From: Strigops habroptila
Taxonomy: Eukaryota > Chordata > Aves > Psittaciformes > Psittacidae
Direction: 5' to 3'
NCBI RefSeq assembly: GCF_004027225.2
Contig: NC_044290.2
Location: 8,448,906-8,512,905, forward strand
DNA length: 64,000 bases
Part shown: piece after piece, positions 23,201 through 33,700 of the stretch
Layout: each line of letters opens with the position of its first letter
How positions within the stretch are numbered: the stretch's first letter is position 1
The notes under the pieces: generated by a model
What the model was told of the DNA's origin: nothing
Seen by the model: only the letters and a program-made list of their open reading frames with translations
Database searches by the model: none
Made by a program: the position numbers and the translations under genes

Positions 23201-25420
23201 GCATCTTGTTCCTTTGCAGCATCCTTGGGGTGGTTTTCTCAGTATTTTTCAATTCAAAATATTGTTGCAGAAATATCTGCAACTCAGGTCACTGTACCAT
23301 CGCTTGCCACAGTGTGGAGCCAGCTGACAGGGCTACATTGTGTTCCTGAAACCTTTTTTCTGTGCTTCAGTCTCAAAGTTTTGTTCAGCTGCGAGAGTAG
23401 TACCTATTCAAACATATAATTTTTACTTAAACTTTAAACCTGATGAAAACATATTAACATAGATTCCTATGGTATAGTTTGGAATCTACCCCAAGAATCT
23501 GTGTTTTTAGTGGTGCAGCTGTGACATCTGAGCTGTCAGCTCTCAGATCACTCAGCAGAGCCACACTCACCCTGGCAAAGGGTGCAGAGGTGATAGTTCT
23601 GGCAGACACACATTCAATACATAGACAATGAGGGGTGCAGGAGGGCTGTGGTTACTCTTCCACCCAGACAGTTGGAGCCCTATTTTATTTAATACTTTAT
23701 CCACAGCTAAATTATTCTGGCTTTGGAGAAAGGAAGTCAGAAGGATTTCATATCATGTGAACACTGTAGTATACTACAGGGCAGCAAATGTTGCACTGAT
23801 GGTATGTTTAAATACTGAGATATTTAGAGAAATACTGTAAAATCAGTTGTGGGAGCCATTTGGTTTGCTCTGGTGCACAGACTGTACTTACATTTTTTGC
23901 ATGGTTACATATTTTAGTACTTGTGCCTTTTACTTCTCTGTTGTGAAGATGCATTTTCACATTTTATCTCCTGTTTTGGGCACTTTTTATATACACCTTT
24001 TTAATTTGATCTTCATCTCTGGTTTCCGTAATGTACATGTGTATATATGAAATAGATCAGATTTGTATTCATGTGCCTCTGAGATGTAAAAAATGCTCAT
24101 TTTGTACAGGTTTTTTTAGAAGCACTAGGTCATGGTCTAGATTATGTAGCAAATGGAATTCAACATAATTAGCTGTTCTCTGTCTTTGAGAAATGTTGTG
24201 TCAGGTGGCTGGTCTCTTTTGTAAGGCAGTGTCTCATACACACTCCCCAAGTTTATTGTTGTAGTATCATTATGAGACCAATTCTATCCACTTGTTGGCT
24301 TCAGTTAATTCAAAATAATAAAACACCTAAATCAATGTTATGGTCCTCACTTGGCAGTTATAGTTTTTTATTTACACTAAAGCAAATGTGCTTCTTTTTA
24401 TACTTGAAATGAACACCAGACCGAAACCTCATTTGAACACGTTCCCCATTTTAGGTTAACTTCAGTTCTGGGATTATTTTTGTGGGAATGGGCAAGTGAT
24501 TTACTTTGCCCATTGAAATAGCATTACCAGTTCATAATCTCTTTCTTAGAGAGGGCAGATGCTTTAGATTACTTCTGTTCCCTCCATGGCTTCTGTGGCA
24601 GCTTTTCCTAAAGATAAACCCTAGATCTGCATGACTGGAGACCTTCCTCTTGCACATGTGGGAAATTGGGTGTCTCACTTTTCACATTTTGGCAACTGGG
24701 GAATAAACTCTTTCCCTTGGGGTTTGTAGCCCAGCACTCTCCTGATCCATTTGAGAAGCTAAATAGATGGGTTGAGAGGCTGGGCCATCTCTAACTGTGG
24801 CAACCAGTCCTAGGAGTGTCCTTCCCTCCCACCAACCTCTTCGTGAGCTGCTGTTTCCATTTCTTGATTGTTGACCCCCTCATCTGGTGAGATGCTTGAA
24901 TTGTTCCCTCTCTCACATCTTGTGGTTTATCAGTACCCTGCTCACCAGCCCCTGGACACAAGCAGATAATAAATTGTGGTAAGTCACAAGAAAGAAATCA
25001 TCAGTATCCCCTAAATGTCCCAAAACACGAAGTTTTGAACTATAAAATAATATGTTCCATTCTGATGGAGCAGAATTTTTTTAACTGAGTTTGGCACCTG
25101 CTTGACAGATGATAAAGCTGCCTTAGAAGCAAGGAGGTGATTTTTTACTTCAGAGGCTGCTTGGTATAGAAATAAGGAAAGTCCACTTGCTCCATTGTTA
25201 CTGGAAAACCCTGAAAACAGCAGCCACCAGAAGTGACGTATGACTATTCTTAACCTCATTCTGTAATATACAACACAAGTGATGTCAGTACTGCCGCAAG
25301 GTGCCATTACACTATTTTCTCTGTATTTTCTTTGAAATACTTTCTGAGGGCAATAAAGCTGTCCTTGCTCACTTGGATCCTTTCAGTTAGCTGTAATGTA
25401 CAATCAGATATGTAAATAAA
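20246..25420 (+). other. RAB11FIP4: Possible extended 3'UTR of RAB11FIP4
   Basis: About 5.2 kb of AT-rich, ORF-poor sequence with 3'UTR character. It has several AATAAA hexamers (22863, 24317, 24702, 24968, 25352, 25415) and Pumilio-type sites at 24040 (TGTATATA) and 25411 (TGTAAATA). I recall that mammalian RAB11FIP4 has a 3'UTR of several kilobases, which would fit an end near 25.37-25.44 kb. It could equally be intergenic; long-read RNA would decide. Confidence 0.45.
25352..25357 (+). terminator. RAB11FIP4: Candidate distal poly(A) signal AATAAA
   Basis: AATAAA followed by a T/G-containing stretch (gctgtccttgctcacttgg). A second AATAAA lies at 25415-25420, overlapping a TGTAAATA element. 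These are the last hexamers before the first CpG island, so they are natural candidates for the distal end of the transcript. Confidence 0.35.
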
Positions 25421-25840
25421 TTACTTGCTTTCCCTGCATGACTAAAATGCTGTCTGGAGTGGATGACTGACTCAGTGTCCCTCCTTACCCTGCATCCTTG
25501 GCACACACAGTGTGTACCCACTTCTATTTCTGCACTTCATTTAAAGAAGAGTTGCTCTCACCTGCCCAAACACCAGCTTTGTTAGCTTTGGCTGAGGCAC
25601 ACAGATGTCACTAGGGAATGAGTTTGTCTCAGTATGTGCCTTATCTGACAGCCACATCTAAGTTAAACTTCCAAGAGCTTTGTGAGATACATAATGCAGA
25701 AGCTTCATGGGGCAGACCCGGTAATCTCTCCACCCACAGTGCTCGCCTTCTCAACTGGTGGGAGCTCCAGCTGTGAGCTGTTTGCAGGGGTTGGAGCCAG
25801 CTTTTTAATCTCACTTCAGTACAACCATTGCCTGGCCTGT
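25421..25840. other. Intergenic spacer
   Basis: Mixed-composition sequence between the last candidate poly(A) signal and the first CpG island. I see no gene, repeat or site in it. Confidence 0.6.
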
Positions 25841-25849
25841 GTGCCTAAC

Positions 25850-26290
25850 GAGTGTGTGCCCCGGCTCCTGTCCCGGGGAGCAGCGAGCTGCCGGGGCAGG
25901 GCACAGCCTGAAGCCGTGTCCTCGGCGGGGTCTGCTGCTGGTGCCCGGCCAGCGCTGCCCGCCCCAGAGCACGGAGAGAGGAGCTCCCAGTTAAACTGAA
26001 GGCAACGGCTGTCCCCTGCCCCGCTGTGCTGGGGCGAGGCCTGAGGGGGAGCTCTGCCATGGCCGGGCCCAGCTGCGACTCCCAGGTGCGCCCGGATGAG
26101 AGCGTGCCCGGAAGGGGCCGGGGGGTGGTGGGGAGCCTCGGGCAGCGGCCGGGAGCAGCGGCACATCGCCGGGGCAGCGGTTGGAGGCAGCGGGGACAAA
26201 AGGAGACCCTCGGGCTTCGACGTGCTACCGCGGCAGGACGGCGGAGGATAGCCCGGTGCCTGCAGGGCCCCCTCGGCCAACACTCTGAGG
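25850..26290. promoter_or_regulatory. CpG island, orphan
   Basis: GC-rich with frequent CpG (for example cggcggggtc, ccgcggcagg, gacggcggagg). It ends abruptly at ctctgag|gtacat (26289/26290), which also reads as a 5' splice donor. An ATG in good context (gccATGg, 26059) opens a frame running through the donor, but the Arg/Gly-rich peptide resembles no family I know. Most likely a promoter or first exon of an unannotated noncoding transcript; no TSS can be placed. Confidence 0.6.
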
Positions 26291-28639
26291 TACATTTTGT
26301 TTAATCTTGTCTTGTTTGAGCTGCCAGGCCCACTGGCACCTTCTCTGGGGGTTATTGTAGCTGCTAGAGTGGAAAATAGCCGACTAAGTGACCGGCTGTT
26401 TTGGTTCAAGGCTGCTTTCTGCAAGAGACCGTGTGGAGTGAGGGGAGGGCGCCATGGGCACCTCAGGGGTGTCTGTGGGCACCGCTGCTGAAAAGAGGAG
26501 CCCATTAGCCTGGGGAGGTGCTGCTGGTGAAGGGGCGGCCACAGACAGCCCACAGAGGTGTTGGGTGCTGCTTACAGGGGAAAATGGGGCCTTTGTGATG
26601 TACCGGGGTGACTCCTGGGGGGAAGCATCTCCTCAAGCAGCTCTGTGCAGCAGAAACCATTAGAGTTAGCCTGGAAATGCCGCCCGACATGGCTGCAGGG
26701 TTGTGCTTCCACAGGTGGGTTTAATGAGGTTAAAGTTTGCTTTCTCAAGAGCTACTGCTCCCACCCCAGCCTGCTTCAGCATCAGGTGTTGGTTATGTCC
26801 TTGATGAGTAAAAATGTGACCGTTTTGCACTTGTGTGAACGATAATGGTGTAAAGCCAGAGAGCCAGGCCTGTGGTGTGTTATTTAATATCTGAAGTAGA
26901 GTCTAAGGTTGTAAGCTCTGCCTGCAGCTGGGCTTGAAGCAAGGGAAAGGGGATTTTGGAAAGACTTCAGTGGTGAGTTCAAGCCTTGCAGGGCAAATGT
27001 TTTCCTTTAAAAAGCATTTTGATGATCTTCAGGTGATTGCAGTATGCAGACTGGTTTGATTTGGCTGTCACTTGTTTCTGAACCTGGTATACATCTTTTA
27101 CAATATCATCCCATGTGGTTGCTGGGCAGCTTTTCTCCCCAGTGGGTACAGGTATTTGGGGAATCGGAGCTAAGACAGTGTATGAATAATCCATGGAGCA
27201 ACCTACCTGCATGTTACTTTCCCAGGCTTCCCCATTCCTAGGTTCCTCATGGCAACGAGGTGTGGGATAGTCAGATTAACAGCAGGCTCAAAGAAAGCTG
27301 CCTGCTGTGTATGCTAAACCACTTCACCAGGGAGGCACGGAGCAGTTTTGTTCCCAAGTCTCAGCAGCCCAGGCTATCATGCTGTACTACTGACCTACTT
27401 CCAGATCAGTTACTCACTGGTATGCAAGAAAGACACACTGGGAAAGTAAACCAGCTGTTAGTCTGGGGATAGGAGTACGTAATAGTTGCTAACAAATTAT
27501 GCTGTTCTTACTGTGTTGGGGAGAGCTTTGGGTCACTTCGCAACCGGGAATTAAAGCTCAGAACTCCCTGGGAAGTGATTGTTATCTTACTCATATCTTT
27601 TGGAGGGAAGGGAGGAGGGAAAGGGGGTTAGAAGCCAGGCAGAGGTTAAATGAGGCAGTAGCGGAGTAGGAAATAGATTGCAGGAGCTCTGACTCCTGAA
27701 AAGTTGGACGGTGGCAAGGCAAGCTGTTACAAAGAGGAAACACATCTCGTGTGAGCACCGAGTGAGTACACTGGCCAACTCCTGCAGTCTGGCAGCAGGC
27801 TCTGATCTCATCTTGGCTTGGCAGACACGTTTTGTTCACATAGCAGTCTCAAAGCTATGACTTCGATGCTTTCCCTTGTTCTGTTCGCTGTTCTTGATGG
27901 CCCATGTGTCAACGTTTTCCCAGATCTCTGATGGCAGATGGGGGTCTGGAATGTGTCACTCTGCTCTAAATGTCTTTTGACACATGTAATGCAGCAGGGA
28001 CTCTCCTAGCTTGTGTAACTCGGGGTTAGTTCTGTCCTTGGAGCCAACTGCTTTTTAGATGCAAAAGAGGGGTTAGAACATATGACTACAAATTGAAGAT
28101 TGTCCCAGATGTATAACTACTTGGGTTAATGGTGATTTTAATGCAATTTTGCAGTGATAATATGTCAATGTGTCTTCTGGCATAGTGCTTAAATCCTTAT
28201 TCCCTCACACCACAATGTTTGTGCCTTAGCTTGCTAACAGACAAGGCAGTTAATAGTTTGATGCAATAGCGTGTAATCTAAGACTTACAACTCACAGAAT
28301 AGACTTTCTGAAAAGAAAGAAAAGCTGGGCTGTGGCACCAAGTGAGGTAGATAGAACTTCACTGCTGAAAGGCTGTGCTCATGCTGTGTGGTACAAGACT
28401 TGTACTGTAGCAGAAGCAAGTTGGAGGTGTTTCCTGACCGTCTCTCTTGGCCACTGTCTGGCTTTCCTTGATGTATTCGGGCTTTTATTTAAAACCTGAG
28501 TGGTCACCGGGCAGGATTGCTCTCGGCCCTCCAGTAATCCTTCCGTCTGCATGACAGAGAAATCGCCCCCGACCAAGCCCATCCTTCAGCCTCTCAGATC
28601 GATCCGAGCTCTGTGCAAAGCAGAGTTGGGGGGGGTGCC
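26291..28639. other. Intergenic sequence, nothing recognised
   Basis: Mixed sequence between two CpG islands. Short open frames on both strands show no family resemblance. No repeat was recognised by eye. Confidence 0.6.
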
Positions 28640-29040
28640 CTGCAGAAAAGCAGCAGCAAAGGAGTTTCCCTTCATTCGTGGAAACGCTGCGTGATACTGT
28701 GAGGGTTGAAGGTGCAGCCCCGAAGCCGGGCGGTGGGTGCAGCGGAGCTTTCCCCCAGCAGAGGACGGCCGGGCTCTTCGCATCGCCGCTGCCGGAGCAG
28801 GGAGGAGGAGGAGCAGCGCGGCCGGGCTGCCTGTGCGGGGGGAAGCGCTTCAGTACCGGCCGCCTGAACCGCGGAGCCCGGGGCCGCCGAGGCTGCGGGA
28901 CGTGGCTGAAAACCAGCCGCGAGTCCCGCAACCCCGCCAGCTCCTGCGGCCCCCGGCTCCGGCTGTCCCGGGCGCTGCGGCATCAAACCCCAACCTCGGC
29001 GTCACTGACCGGCCTGGAAACACTTTGCACGATGTATTAA
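28640..29040. promoter_or_regulatory. CpG island, orphan
   Basis: About 400 bp with dense CpG (gaagccgggcgg, gaggacggccggg, gcgcggccggg, cgcggagcccg), bounded by AT-rich DNA on both sides. Overlapping open frames on both strands are composition effects. No gene starts here that I recognise, so it may be the promoter of an unannotated transcript or an enhancer-type island. Confidence 0.6.
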
Positions 29041-29690
29041 CGCCTAAAAGTGGGATTTACCGTTCCTCTTTGGAATGAGCCGTTCAGCCTCCACGTGTGT
29101 TACTGGTTTGTGTAAGGAGCACGTTGCAAGTGCAGTATGTGTTCTTGTAGTAAGGGTTGTGTGACTCAGATCTGATCAGACAGATGCTGGTGCCTGGTTA
29201 CAAATTCATAGGTATAAAGTAAAAATAGGGCTTGTATTATGTCAGATTGGTAGCGGGTTCTAACTGTGCCTGGATTTCTTTATTTCCTTTTTGTTTGGTT
29301 TGTGGTTTTTTGCTTACAAAGCCAAAAAATACTGAATCACTTTCTGCCAGCCACCGATGTTTGAAAACTAGACACCAGAAAGAACAATTTCAGTGCAAAG
29401 CTAAATAATGGTTCAGAACCACAACCTCCTGCCCTACAGCCAGTGATAAAAATGAGAGCTGATTCATTTCTTGGGTTTTACCCAAGCATTAGCCATAAGA
29501 CTAAATATTTGGTAGCTGGAAACCCAGAGGAGGAAATATTAATAATGTAGTATTGTATTTATGATTTATGTTATTATGATTTTACTATGTAAACAGAAGA
29601 TAATGGGATTGAAGTAAAATGTGAGAACAGAGTTTGAATATCAGGAAACGCTTCCTGACACAAACCCACGTTAGATTGCCTGATACCGTC
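29041..29690. other. AT-rich intergenic spacer
   Basis: AT-rich sequence between two CpG islands with no gene. A short perfect inverted repeat, TCAGGAA-ACGC-TTCCTGA, occurs near 29640-29658. Confidence 0.6.
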
Positions 29691-30394
29691 CCAAGGGAAG
29701 GGGTGGAAACGCTGTTGCTGGGCTCCCGGGAGCGCGGGGGGGGTGCGGGGTGAGCGGGACTGGCTCCTACTGCTCCCGCTCTGCGGAAAGCCTCCCTGCG
29801 TCCCGAACCCGGGAGCTGGAGCCAGCGCGCTCCCTCGTTAGCAGGTGCCCGACGCGGGTGAGCAACAGGGCTCTGTGAGCTCGGCGCTTGGCTGTTTTCA
29901 TCCAGAAGAGCTGCTGTCTCTTTGCTTGGCGGACTCCGTGAGCGTAGCGATGCGCAGCTTTGCTGCCATGAGAAACATCGGGAGGTGTCAGTCGGGAGGA
30001 AGAAGTACAAATGTTCGCCGGTAATTTCGTGGTCGGTCTTTGAGCAGCCGTGCTGCCCTTGCCGCTGGTGTCGGCGGAAGGGTGGCCGATGGGGTGCCGC
30101 ACGGGCGGCTGGAGCAGGAAAGGCGTCCTGAGGCACCTCCTGCAGGGGCCGCGGGCAGCCGAGCCTTGCAGACGGGGCTCCCGTGCTCCCGTTCCGCCGC
30201 CCGGGGCGGTTCCTCGGGGCGGTCACGCCCGTTTCAGGTGCCCCGCCCCGCGCCTGCAGCAGCCCCCGGGAACCGGGCGGGCGGCGCTCGCCATCCCGCG
30301 GTGCTGCGGCCGGGGCCGGCGGGGGCTCCCCGGGGCGGCGGGCGGGTGGCTCGCCGCGTTCCACTGGCGGCGCGCGGGTGCTGCTAGCCCGTCG

Positions 30395-30466
30395 GGCGCG
30401 GTGGCCAAGTGGTAAGGCGTCGGTCTCGTAAACCGAAGATCGCGGGTTCGAACCCCGTCCGTGCCT
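30395..30466 (+). tRNA. tRNA-Thr (anticodon CGT)
   Basis: A 72-nt cloverleaf without intron. The acceptor stem GGCGCGG (30395-30401) pairs with CCGTGCC (30459-30465) with one G-T wobble, and the discriminator is T. A box TGGCCAAGTGG is at 30402-30412. Anticodon stem TCGGT/ACCGA encloses loop CTCGTAA with anticodon CGT at 30427-30429, which decodes ACG (Thr). B box GGTTCGAACCC is at 30445-30455. It looks identical or nearly so to human tRNA-Thr-CGT, which occupies the same place between RAB11FIP4 and mir-193a. No CCA is encoded, as usual for eukaryotes. No feature suggests a pseudogene. Confidence 0.97.
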
Positions 30467-30536
30467 GCCGAGGCAGCGCGGTACGCTGGCAGCCCCGCCG
30501 CGGGGAGGCCGCGGACGCCGCCTCGTTTGCGGCCCC

Positions 30537-30541
30537 TTTTT
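30537..30541 (+). terminator. Candidate Pol III terminator (T5) for tRNA-Thr
   Basis: The first run of four or more T after the tRNA is cccc-TTTTT-g, starting 71 bases past its 3' end. Everything between is GC-rich with at most three T in a row. Pol III genes usually terminate much closer, so the predicted 3' trailer is unusually long. Confidence 0.55.
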
Positions 30542-30735
30542 GCTTTCGATCGCGGATGTCAGGAAATCCGCTCCGGCGCCTAGCGCGGCCGGGAGGCTGT
30601 GGATCCTGAGGAACGGGGCAGCAGATGGCATGGGTGGCCGCAATACCCCCTGGAACCCTACCGTGGACCCGGTGGGGTGGCCGCGGGTCTTTGCCACAGC
30701 GGTGATGCGGAGGCTGTGGGCGCTGTGGTGAGCTC

Positions 30736-33700
30736 ACGCATGGCATCAGCGCCATCCGTGCGTTGGCAGGTTCGAGCAGCCTGGCTGCGAGGAGGAGGCG
30801 TCGGGCAGGAGCAGAGCCCTGCACCCTGGGACTGCCCTAGTGCTGGACGTGCTCCCCTGTGCATCACATCTCCCCTGCGCATCATTCCTGTGCTGAGGGA
30901 GCACGGAAACTGCTTCCTCACAGGAGGGATTTCTCTGTGTTTTGCTTTGGGGCAGTTGTCTTGAATGCGGTGAATCATATAGTTAAAATAAAGATGATGT
31001 TTGCTCTGCTGATAATGTTGAGTGAGCTTGGAAGTGGTGAATCCGTCTTGCTATTACTTTCTCTGTAAGTGCTGGGTTTGTTGTAACGCTGACATATAGA
31101 GTCCTTAAATGGTAGATGGAGGAGATTCCTGGAATAAACAAATACGGTTATGAAAAGCTTAGTGCAGTTGTACTGTTTTCACAAGAATTGACCTTGATTG
31201 CTCAATTCTTAATATATAAAGCTGCGTGAAGCTTTACACATGTGCAAGGGCATTTCTGCTGGCTCTGTGTAACATCACTTTGATTATTGCTGCTTTCAGA
31301 CAGCTTAAAATATGTAAAGAATAGAATAATTTCACTGCAAAATCACAATAGCTGATAACTGGGAAGAGTTGAGGAGCCCTTTCCAAAAAACTAGCTGCTT
31401 CCTTTGGTGCTTAGAAAAAGCTGTTGTTTGCTGTTTAATTTGTCACACTTAGCCTGGAACTGACTGGGTGGGAGGCTATTTGCCTCTCTCTGTAGGTACT
31501 AGAAGCATGTAAGGTGTTTGGGTAGGTTGGTACAAAATGGTTGTGCAGTATGTTATTAACAAGCCACAAAAAAACTTCATAGTGCATTTTGATATGAGAA
31601 AAGGAGAGGCAGTTTAGAAAAATGTAGATACTGTTTTACTTGGGAAATGCAGTGCTGTCAAAATCCTGTCAACTCGTGGAGGTTCTTGAGGATGAAAGTT
31701 CCAGCTTTGAAACCCCCTGCTTTGACTTTTTGCTTCTTATTCTACATTGTCTCGCATCAGAATGTCAAACCAAGCTGTCTCTTATGATTCAAAAGCCCTC
31801 TTGCAGCTTTTACAGAGAATTTCAGGATTCTGTGGACTTGTTTCTGGCTGAAACCAATTGTGAAACAGAGGTCCTCCCTGAAGCAGGCTTGCCACCCCAT
31901 AAACCTGAGCAGTTGAGTCTTGCCCAAACGTGTGCCATGAACCCAGGGCTAAGAACCAGGTATTTCAATAAAGCTCTGGCATTACTGTTCTCTGTGGCCA
32001 TAACGCATCCAGGCAGCTTACCGGTTGCTTCACTTCAGTCTCTGCAGAACTGGAATATTCACTTCTAACTCCTGGGTGTCTTGTCAGGAAGGTCCTTTGT
32101 AGGCTCTTTGCCCAGCTCCTCGGGGAGGGGCCCACAGGAAAGCTTTGTACCAGGGCTGCTGGTGTGAATCTTCACTCTTGAACAAGCTCACTTGCCTGAA
32201 TCCTTTCTGTTCAGTAACACGCAGTTCTGTGTGTGCCATCCTGCTCACACTGTTGTCTTCAAGCCTCCCCAGCTCTTCACAGACACACTGATTCCAGAGC
32301 ACACATATTTTTTTCCAATCTTCAGGACCATCTTTTTAGGGCTGTTGGTGTTGCTCAGCACACTCCTGGTGTGCAGTACAGGTCCCTGCTCACCCCCAAA
32401 GTATGGCTGAAAAATGATGTGTTGGTTGTAGTAGTCAAGAAAGCCCAGAGGTGTTCCTGTATGGCGAAGAATGGGTGGAGGCCTTGCTATAAATACCACA
32501 TTTCAACAGGTAAAGCTTTCAGGACACTTTGTCCCCTCTGAAAAGCTTTAGTTGGCTCATTAGAAGGAAGGGAGCTGTGCCTCTGGGCTCATGTGTAGAG
32601 CAAGGGCAAGGTGCTGTGCAGAGCCTCCTGGAGACGCACTGCTATGGTCCAGGCTCAGTGGAAGCTGTGGTTACTAAAGGTGAGGGAATTCTTGCAGCAG
32701 GAGCTCAGGATGTGAAAGTCTGGCCCCACGTGTGTCTGTCACAAGGCACATGGTGCTGTACTTGGCCTGCCTTACCTGGGACACACAGTGCGCGGTGTGT
32801 TCACAAAGCTGGAAACCAGCAGCTACACCCCAGCTGATGGAAGTTAGCAGAGAGCTGCTCAAGCTGAGAGGCCTGTGTGTGAGGAAAATCCAGCCTAAAG
32901 ATAAAATCCATATGAATTGTCCTGCTCATCACATCTAAGCAGAGCTGGTCCTGCTTAGGATCTCCCCTTCTGACATGCTGGTGTGGGGCTTCTGGTTCTC
33001 CCCACTCTCCTCTCTTTGGTGTCTCTGTGCCTTTGCTTCTTGTGGGAGCTCCTGGCACGGCAGGGTTGTGTTGAGGCAGGTCACGTATTCTCTCACCTCC
33101 CAGGTTCTTGCTCCCCTCTTCTTACTCACTCTGGTGATAAATTTGATTTTGGTTTTAGTTGAATAGTTACAGTCCTGAAGTGCCAATGAGCTTTACTCAA
33201 GATGCTTATGCTCTGATCATAGCTGGAGATGGGTTTGGTCTTTTTCTGGTGGGTGAGGGAGAGTTGGTTTTTTGGACACAAATCCTGACCAAAAACCGTA
33301 CAAATTTTTAGGTGCCCCATTTGAGTTGCTTTAAGGTCTTTGATTTTATTCCAGAAAACACTGAGCAGCCTCCTTCTGCATATAACACCTCTGTTAAATG
33401 AGATGTTATTAAATGAGGATTAAAATGAACCCCCTTTTAATTACCTAGTAAAAATACATTACAATTAATGTACTTAAAAGATGTGTTATGCTGAAAATCT
33501 TGGCCGTATTTAGGTACAGTTTTTCCTGACCATTCTGGTTTGACAAACCAGTTACTCAGAATCCAGACATCTTCGTGACCTCTTTAAAATAAGTGTTAAA
33601 ATGAGTCAATTATAACAGCAATATTCGTGAATTGTGTATTTCTGAGAGGCTGTCAGAAAATGCTTCATTTTGAAAGGTAAGATGTGAATGGGGACTAAAA

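Larger units (their letters stand above)
29690..30735. promoter_or_regulatory. CpG island containing a tRNA gene
   Basis: About 1 kb of very CpG-dense DNA. A G-run cluster at 29728-29758 (GGG, then a run of eight G, GGGG, GGG) fits a G-quadruplex pattern. The tRNA-Thr gene sits at 30395-30466. Open frames of several hundred codons cross the island on both strands, as expected where stop codons are depleted by GC content. tRNA genes often lie in open CpG-rich chromatin. The island may also serve a Pol II promoter that cannot be identified here. Confidence 0.75.

Noticed and set aside
25816..26553. 245-codon minus-strand open frame
   Set aside because: It covers the CpG island, is Pro/Ser/Arg-rich and has no recognisable domain.
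29585..30697. 370-codon open frame on the minus strand, and overlapping frames on both strands
   Set aside because: It runs antisense through the tRNA gene and follows the CpG island boundaries. The Arg/Pro/Ala-rich peptide is a GC-content artefact with no family resemblance.
31966..32010. AATAAAGCTC resembling a retroviral LTR R/U5 region
   Set aside because: No TG...CA termini, primer-binding site, polypurine tract or target duplication was seen nearby.
31640..32068. 142-codon open frame, plus strand
   Set aside because: It starts at TTG, not ATG, has no splice or promoter context and no family resemblance. Kept only as a note in the spacer entry.
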